Source: Salinicola avicenniae
GTDB taxonomy: Bacteria; Pseudomonadota; Gammaproteobacteria; Pseudomonadales; Halomonadaceae
NCBI RefSeq assembly: GCF_023736115.1
Contig: NZ_JAKQZC010000002.1
Span: 372,001-436,000, forward strand
Length of the DNA stretch: 64,000 nt
Reading direction: 5' to 3'
Part shown: in pieces, positions 59,883-64,000 of the stretch
How the letters are laid out: every line of letters starts with the position of its first letter
Position numbering within the stretch: the first letter of the stretch is position 1
Notes under the pieces: generated by a model
Told to the model about the DNA's origin: nothing
The model's database searches: none
The model's input: the letters and a program-made list of their open reading frames with translations, nothing else
Program-made: the position numbers and the translations under genes

Positions 59883-60158
59883 CTAACCTCGTTTGTGCGA
59901 AGCCCGGTGAATCAGGATCCAGGCGGGAATCATCGACAGATTGAGCAGCAGCCGGCCGATCGCCGTGCGATCACTCAGCGCGATATCCGCCGCCGCGTCG
60001 AACCCTCGAAACGCCACCAGCCCGGCGGCAGTGGCAATGACCAAGTGAATGGCGAAACGGGTCCAGCCATCGTCAACGCGATTCAGCGCGATCAGGCACT
60101 GAGCGATGAGACCCAGCGCGATAATGAAATTGGCAAGTGCCATGACCGAACCAATCAT
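59883..60158 (-). CDS. Small membrane protein of the lysis block
   Basis: A 91-residue protein with three hydrophobic segments (ALANFIIALGLIAQCLIAL, FAIHLVIATAAGLVAFRG, LLLNLSMIPAWILI). The ATG at 60158 follows GGAGGT by 7 bases and overlaps the endolysin stop. It may be a second holin or antiholin. Confidence 0.65.
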   Translation of the reverse strand: MIGSVMALANFIIALGLIAQCLIALNRVDDGWTRFAIHLVIATAAGLVAFRGFDAAADIALSDRTAIGRLLLNLSMIPAWILIHRASHKRG

Positions 60159-60751
60159 GCGGCCACCTCCGCCTGCCACACGTCGCGCGCATTCGTGGCT
60201 CGCTGCCCCTCGAGCAGCATCGCCTGCACGCGCGCTGCGGCCTCGTCCTTCGTGATGCGACCGTCAGTGTTCGCGTCCAACCCGGCGTTCTGCCGATACG
60301 CCGTGGTGCCGTCGGTGAACATCACCGCGCCGCCAGGGCGGGAGACATAGGCCGGCATCAGGATCGCGAGATACATATCGGCCAGCGTGTTGATGCGTAG
60401 CCGGTACGGCTCGAAGTACCGCGCCACATAGTCGAGCTGCTCGATGGCAGTCATTGCCGCCAGCGCTTCGGTCGTGGTGCCGAGTCCGCGCGCGGTGCGG
60501 GGCATAAACTGGATCAGCCCGGTCGCGCCGCTACCGGCTAGATTCTCCTGAGCCGGGTCGAACGACCGGCCAGTCTCGAATGCCATGCACGCCATAAGGT
60601 ACCCGGCGTGATCCAGCCCCCACCCGAATCGGGCAACGAGCTCGAACAGCCGATCGACGAATGCATCGGAGACATGAGCGCCCCACGCCAGCCGCACGCG
60701 CAGCGGATAGCGTCCGCTGCCGATTGTCTCGACCTCGCGCATGAACTGCAT
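60155..60751 (-). CDS. Phage endolysin, lytic transglycosylase-like
   Basis: A 198-residue protein (FGWGLDHAGYLMACMAFETG; FDPAQENLAGSGATGLIQFM; ALAAMTAIEQLDYVARYF) with the lysozyme-like fold of transglycosylase-type endolysins; the likely catalytic Glu is in AFETG. A C-terminal EF-hand-like loop (LDANTDGRITKDEAAARV) may bind calcium. No signal peptide is seen, so release depends on a holin. The ATG at 60751 is used. Confidence 0.83.
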   Translation of the reverse strand: MQFMREVETIGSGRYPLRVRLAWGAHVSDAFVDRLFELVARFGWGLDHAGYLMACMAFETGRSFDPAQENLAGSGATGLIQFMPRTARGLGTTTEALAAMTAIEQLDYVARYFEPYRLRINTLADMYLAILMPAYVSRPGGAVMFTDGTTAYRQNAGLDANTDGRITKDEAAARVQAMLLEGQRATNARDVWQAEVAA

Positions 60752-60894
60752 GGAGCACTCCGAATATAAAGCCCGCCGACGTGGCGGGAAGGGATCAACC
60801 GGGCGGCCGTGAATAAGTTGCCGCCACCGCTCAAGGGGAACGTGGGGAGCACGCGGGAAGCGAACGACGGCGGCGAACAGGGTCAGAAACGACA

Positions 60895-60926
60895 GCGCCC
60901 CAACCGGTCGAAACCGGTCAGGGCGC
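60895..60926 (-). terminator. UUCG hairpin, copy 1
   Basis: Stem GCGCCC-tg-ACCGGT around a TTCG loop (minus strand). It is nearly identical to the hairpin at 61338-61372. It follows the STN lipoprotein gene in the direction of transcription. A weak T run makes termination plausible but not certain. Confidence 0.6.
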
Positions 60927-60946
60927 AAGTGATGATGATAGAGGAT

Positions 60947-61276
60947 CTATTCGACCGTGATTATGTCTGGCGTCTGATCTGTAATCTGCAGACGTGTACC
61001 GCTGATGGCCTGCTCGACGGCCTGCCGTGGAGTAAATTTGCCCTCGACCGCATTAGGCTTCACTCCACCGGTCTTTGATATGTCCGTCTGGATAAAGCAA
61101 CCCGTCGCGTGCGCAATCTGCTGGGCTGTTTCGTCGAATCGATCAAAACTGATGTCGTAATTCATCTCGACATCGCACTTCCCGTGCAGAGGCTTGCTGG
61201 GATCCTTCGACACATCTTGCGACGAGCAGCCAGAGATCACAGCAATGGCGCTACTGATCACCAATAACCTAATCAC
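60947..61276 (-). CDS. STN-domain lipoprotein, probable moron
   Basis: About 109 residues. The N-terminus is a lipoprotein signal (IRLLVISSAIAVISGC) and the rest is an STN domain (ETAQQIAHATGCFIQTDI; VEGKFTPRQAVEQAISGTRL), found at the start of secretins and signalling TonB-dependent receptors. The GTG at 61276 with GAGGTG upstream is preferred; an ATG at 61306 is an alternative. The gene is boxed between two near-identical hairpins. Confidence 0.72.
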   Translation of the reverse strand: MIRLLVISSAIAVISGCSSQDVSKDPSKPLHGKCDVEMNYDISFDRFDETAQQIAHATGCFIQTDISKTGGVKPNAVEGKFTPRQAVEQAISGTRLQITDQTPDIITVE

Positions 61277-61337
61277 CAGATCACACCTCACCGAACAATT
61301 CGACATCCGCGAAAGCTAACTGATCACGACGGATATG

Positions 61338-61372
61338 AAAACGCCCCAACCGGTCGAAACCGATCAGGGCGC
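61338..61372 (-). terminator. UUCG hairpin, copy 2
   Basis: Same stem and TTCG loop as 60895-60926 with one or two changes; on the minus strand it is followed by TTTTCAT. It would terminate a leftward transcript coming from the early side before the STN lipoprotein gene. Confidence 0.7.
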
Positions 61373-61495
61373 AGAAATCACAATCTTAGCTGAATAGTAC
61401 CTTCAAGCGGTCACGAACACAACATATAGTATCCATGCTATTTTCTGGCACTCATCAACCCCGTTATCTCAGCTAGACATTCAGGGAGAGCAGCA

Positions 61496-61687
61496 ATGCT
61501 TTTGGGAGCCACCGTAGTCATTATCGCCGTTATTGCTGGTGTCGCTATGTCGAACAAGTACAGCGATAAGCCAAGGAGTCCGGGCGCTAACAATGCGCTG
61601 ATCACCGTCCTCGTGATCATAGGCATCATTGTGTTGGCCGTGGTGTTCCTTCTGGAGACAGTCCTTCGTCCGATCGGCCAGGTGTGA
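61496..61687 (+). CDS. Small membrane protein on the opposite strand
   Basis: A 63-residue protein with two membrane segments (LLGATVVIIAVIAGVAM and NALITVLVIIGIIVLAVVFL). AGGGAGAG lies 7 bases before the ATG at 61496. It is the only right-pointing gene in the late region. No family is recognised. Confidence 0.55.
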   Translation: MLLGATVVIIAVIAGVAMSNKYSDKPRSPGANNALITVLVIIGIIVLAVVFLLETVLRPIGQV

Positions 61688-61690
61688 AGT

Positions 61691-62287
61691 TCAGGCCACC
61701 AGCCTCGACTGCTCCCCCACCACAGCCAGCAGCACTTTTCGAGCATTCTTCGCCGAGTTACGCATCGCCTCCGCTGTTTCGAACACCTCTCCTACCGCCG
61801 CCGGCCAGCCCAGCCGCTGCAGGATGATTCGCTGGCCGCCGCACACTTCCGCCAAGGTCAGCCCCCGGTGCCCTTGCTTGATCGCCTGCATGCGCGCGAC
61901 ATCGCCGCCGAGCGGCTGGGACCATCGCTGCGCCGAGATCGCGTAACCCGCCAGCAGCAGCGCCATTCGCTGCCGTTCGTTGACATGCCCCAGCAGCGCC
62001 TGGGCCATCGAGCGCCAGCGGCAGGCGTAGCGGAAACGCTCGGCGGCCTCACCGACATGATCGACCGCGCCGGTCATCTCGCCGCGGCCCTCGCCCATGT
62101 TCGCGATCGTGCTCACCTTGTGATGCCCGAGGTTCAGGTGGCGGTAATCGATCCGCCATTCGATCTCGACCTCGATCAGCTCGTCCAGGCAGCGACGTAG
62201 TGCTTTCTCGCGAACCGCGCTACCCTCGGGCTCTCTCCGGATCACCGCCATCAGCTGATTGATCCCCATCAATTCCAGTTTCCGCAT
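61691..62287 (-). CDS. Unrecognised phage protein, possible late regulator
   Basis: A 198-residue basic helical protein (MGINQLMAVIRREPEGSAVR; EMTGAVDHVGEAAERFRYAC; QAIKQGHRGLTLAEVCGGQR). A helix-turn-helix-like segment lies near residues 135-160. Its place directly before the lysis genes suits a Q-like antiterminator or other late regulator. This is inferred from position only. Confidence 0.5.
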   Translation of the reverse strand: MRKLELMGINQLMAVIRREPEGSAVREKALRRCLDELIEVEIEWRIDYRHLNLGHHKVSTIANMGEGRGEMTGAVDHVGEAAERFRYACRWRSMAQALLGHVNERQRMALLLAGYAISAQRWSQPLGGDVARMQAIKQGHRGLTLAEVCGGQRIILQRLGWPAAVGEVFETAEAMRNSAKNARKVLLAVVGEQSRLVA

Positions 62288-62310
62288 TGCTCCCCCTGCT
62301 CCCTGATTCG

Positions 62311-62808
62311 TTACCAGTCGGCGCCAGCGACCATCGGCATGAGTTCGCCGAGCGTCTCTGTTGCCGGTGCGGCCATGTACTCGCGGATTACCGCCTGAGC
62401 CTGCTCGATCCCCAGCGCCAGCTTCGCGCAGTAGCCGGCCGCTTCCATCCGCGCCAGCCAGACCCGCTGCGACTCTGCTAGATCGGCATCACGCGGCGGC
62501 GTGGCTTTCAGCTCTAGGTACAGGCCGTGGTAGCCACCCCGCGCGATCGGTATCACCAGATCGGAAACACCCGAGCGGACGCCCTGCTGCTTCATCTTTG
62601 CCGCCTCGAGACCGTGCCGGCTGCCGCCGTTGGGCACCGCATAGGCGTGCTCATGTGCGGGGCCGACGGCGGTACCGCGGTTGAACTCGCCCCTCAGCCA
62701 GAGCATCAGCCGCGTCTGCTCCTGCCCTTCCCAATCCACCGGCTTCTTCCGGGGCTTCCCGCTGGCCGTCCGCGCGCGAGGCTTCCGGGGTTTCGTATTC
62801 AGCGCCAT
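62311..62808 (-). CDS. VRR-NUC domain nuclease
   Basis: A 165-residue protein with a basic N-terminus and a VRR-NUC domain: HEHAYAVPNGGSRHGLEAAK, GVRSGVSDLVIPIARGGYHG, and LYLELKATPPRDADLAES with the E-x-K catalytic core. Phage versions are Holliday-junction-type or replication-linked nucleases. The ATG at 62808 overlaps the previous stop. Confidence 0.88.
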   Translation of the reverse strand: MALNTKPRKPRARTASGKPRKKPVDWEGQEQTRLMLWLRGEFNRGTAVGPAHEHAYAVPNGGSRHGLEAAKMKQQGVRSGVSDLVIPIARGGYHGLYLELKATPPRDADLAESQRVWLARMEAAGYCAKLALGIEQAQAVIREYMAAPATETLGELMPMVAGADW

Positions 62809-63089
62809 CAGACTTTCCCCCTCGCCTGCCGGCGTTCCCATGCCTGATAGTCCGCGACGATCCGGTCGAGCATCCGGCGCGCGTCGTCGTTCGTGTCCAG
62901 CTCCCGGCGGCTGGCGATGCCGCAGGCCAGACGTATCGCGTCAGCGGCGTCTTCTTCGCTATGCGTGCCGTCGGGTAGCTGCTCGGCGGTCAGCTGGTGG
63001 CGCTGCCGCTTGCGGTTGTCCAGGTACAGACGAAACCGCGGATTGGTGCCGAGCAGAGCCGCCCGGCGGGCCTGTGTGCTGCTACTCAT
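62808..63089 (-). CDS. Hypothetical phage protein
   Basis: A 93-residue charged protein (NPRFRLYLDNRKRQRHQLTA; EEDAADAIRLACGIASRREL) without membrane segments. It overlaps both neighbours by 1-4 bases, so it is coupled in the early/middle operon. No family is recognised. Confidence 0.6.
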   Translation of the reverse strand: MSSSTQARRAALLGTNPRFRLYLDNRKRQRHQLTAEQLPDGTHSEEDAADAIRLACGIASRRELDTNDDARRMLDRIVADYQAWERRQARGKV

Positions 63090-63247
63090 GAGCGGCGCTC
63101 CCCCATGTTGTACTGACGGGCGCAGTGATCGCAGGTACTCGATCCGGGCTCGAACGACAACGAGTCACGGGATTTCCCGCAAATGCGGCACCGACGGCGG
63201 TCGGGGTGATACCGGCGCGGCCGGTTGTAGCGTGGCGATCGCGTCAT
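63086..63247 (-). CDS. Small zinc-finger phage protein
   Basis: A 53-residue protein with CRICGKS and CDHCARQ, a likely single zinc-binding site, and a basic N-terminus (RSPRYNRPRRYHPDRRR). It overlaps its neighbours by 4 bases on both sides. Function unknown, perhaps DNA or RNA binding. Confidence 0.6.
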   Translation of the reverse strand: MTRSPRYNRPRRYHPDRRRCRICGKSRDSLSFEPGSSTCDHCARQYNMGERRS

Positions 63248-63399
63248 GCCATGTACCTCCGGCCCCGGTAGTGCGGGCGGTTGCGGCTGAGCTGGCAGTC
63301 GACGCAGGACGGCAGCACCTCTCCGTCGCGCTTCATCTTGCCGAGCGTCTTGAACTCCCGGCAGGTCGGGCACTGGATTTTGTGGGGCACCTGGCTCAC
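63244..63399 (-). CDS. Small zinc-ribbon phage protein
   Basis: A 51-residue protein with CPTCREFKTLG and CVDCQLSRNR. It starts with GTG at 63399, overlapping the antirepressor stop (GTGA) and preceded by GGAGG. Function unknown. Confidence 0.6.
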   Translation of the reverse strand: MSQVPHKIQCPTCREFKTLGKMKRDGEVLPSCVDCQLSRNRPHYRGRRYMA

Positions 63400-64000
63400 G
63401 CCGCCTCCTCCCGCAACACTTCTGCCACGCTTTCCGGCCATTTGAGTTGCTGCACCGGTGTGCCGTCGCCGTGCTTCTTGCCGGTATCCAGCATCCGGCC
63501 GCCTGCCGCGCGCCCCGCATCAGTCAAGCGCCAGATGGTCTTGCCCCTGCCATCCTTGTCCTGCCATTGATAGCCCAGGTCACGCAGCAGCAGATTGACC
63601 GCCCGGCCACTCATACCGCAAGGCGTGCCCAGTTCGGTCACAGTCATGTACCGCTCGTTGATCGGGCTGAGGAGATGCGTAGCGCCCAGCTCGGCGAGCA
63701 GATCCACCCCGGTGCGTTTCTGAACGGCCTGATTGACCGAGAGCAGGCGCATGTTGTCGTCGAACCCGAACGCCCGAGCAGCACCATCGAGCGCGCTGGC
63801 GATAGCCGAGGCGCGGGCGATGTCCGTGGTTTTGTCCTGCCGTACCGGCACGGCGGGTGCTTCATAGCGGCCATGCTTACGGATGGCCGGCAGCACCTCT
63901 TCAAACACCCACGCTTCGAATCGCTCGGCGCTGGGCAACTTGCTGCGCACAATCAGTCGGTAGACATCGGACTCCCGAATTACGGTGTGATAGCCACCAC
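63396..64000 (-). CDS. BRO family antirepressor, 5' end outside window
   Basis: The frame is open to the right edge. The visible part starts within a BRO-N domain (YHTVIRESDVYRLIVRSKLP, then AERFEAWVFEEVLPAIRKHG) and continues into a C-terminal region (VTELGTPCGMSGRAVNLLLR) like phage antirepressor/KilA-C domains. It should be a regulator of the prophage lytic switch. About 201 codons are visible; the first part of BRO-N is missing. Confidence 0.85.
   Translation of the reverse strand, partial: GGYHTVIRESDVYRLIVRSKLPSAERFEAWVFEEVLPAIRKHGRYEAPAVPVRQDKTTDIARASAIASALDGAARAFGFDDNMRLLSVNQAVQKRTGVDLLAELGATHLLSPINERYMTVTELGTPCGMSGRAVNLLLRDLGYQWQDKDGRGKTIWRLTDAGRAAGGRMLDTGKKHGDGTPVQQLKWPESVAEVLREEAA

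Noticed and set aside
61438-61746. Leftward frame opposite the small membrane gene at 61496
   Set aside because: The rightward frame has the ribosome-binding site and clean two-helix topology; the leftward one begins inside the neighbouring gene and has no start signal.
24740-64000. Single prophage from the tRNA-Gly to beyond the right edge
   Set aside because: Possible but not supported: no second attachment repeat is seen, and host-type genes (DUF6482 module, GAF-EAL protein) lie between the integrase and the phage late region.
1-64000. CRISPR array
   Set aside because: No regularly spaced identical repeats were found; the only tandem repeats are the short blocks at 14272 and 18615.

Overview
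The window is GC-rich chromosomal DNA of a gammaproteobacterium. Gene content (GlpG/YeaC/DUF2797, DUF6482, DUF1853, DUF6314, acidic small proteins) suggests Halomonadaceae (Halomonas, Salinicola or Kushneria); this is inferred from family knowledge, not from a search. It has three parts: host core (1-24.8 kb), an integrated accessory island (24.7-35.7 kb) beginning at a tRNA-Gly(CCC) gene, and a large prophage region (about 36-64 kb, continuing past the right edge).

Core, 1-24.8 kb. A left-pointing cluster holds DUF2797, YeaC and a GlpG-like rhomboid, followed by a metallophosphoesterase and NAD kinase. Right-pointing genes follow: a small membrane protein overlapping a periplasmic PQQ dehydrogenase (possibly a split glucose dehydrogenase) with a strong terminator; a catabolic cluster of DUF3100 permease, M20 amidohydrolase, 3-hydroxyisobutyrate-dehydrogenase-like enzyme, aldehyde dehydrogenase and glyoxalase-like protein, ended by a LysR regulator; then a monooxygenase-like protein, SleB hydrolase, serine acetyltransferase and DUF1853. 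A zone of small stress-type or lineage-specific genes follows, then an exported amidohydrolase.

Island, 24.7-35.7 kb. A P4-type integrase lies beside the tRNA. Behind it are a metallothionein, a VOC gene flanked by a 155-bp direct repeat, a secreted nuclease, and an AT-rich two-gene Pycsar anti-phage system (DUF5706-type membrane effector plus nucleotide cyclase). Next is a phage immunity locus: a C4-type antisense RNA whose loop is complementary to the ribosome-binding site of the AntA/AntB antirepressor gene just downstream. A second copy of a divergent DUF6482/zinc-ribbon gene pair (first copy at 21.6-22.4 kb), an AraC-type regulator and a GAF-EAL phosphodiesterase complete this part.

Prophage, about 36-64 kb. 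On the left is a right-pointing SOS operon (LexA-like box, 82-aa protein, UmuD, UmuC, and a small gene interrupted by one TGA codon). A left-pointing late region then reads, from the right edge leftwards: BRO antirepressor, small zinc proteins, VRR-NUC nuclease, possible late regulator, STN-domain lipoprotein, lysis genes (endolysin, holins, Rz/Rz1), terminase, lambda-type head genes, contractile tail sheath and tube, a tail chaperone with a predicted -1 frameshift at GGGAAAA, a DUF3617-like moron, tape measure, Mu-type baseplate, tail fibre and fibre assembly. The virion would combine a lambda-like head with a Mu-like contractile tail. Neither prophage attachment site was identified.
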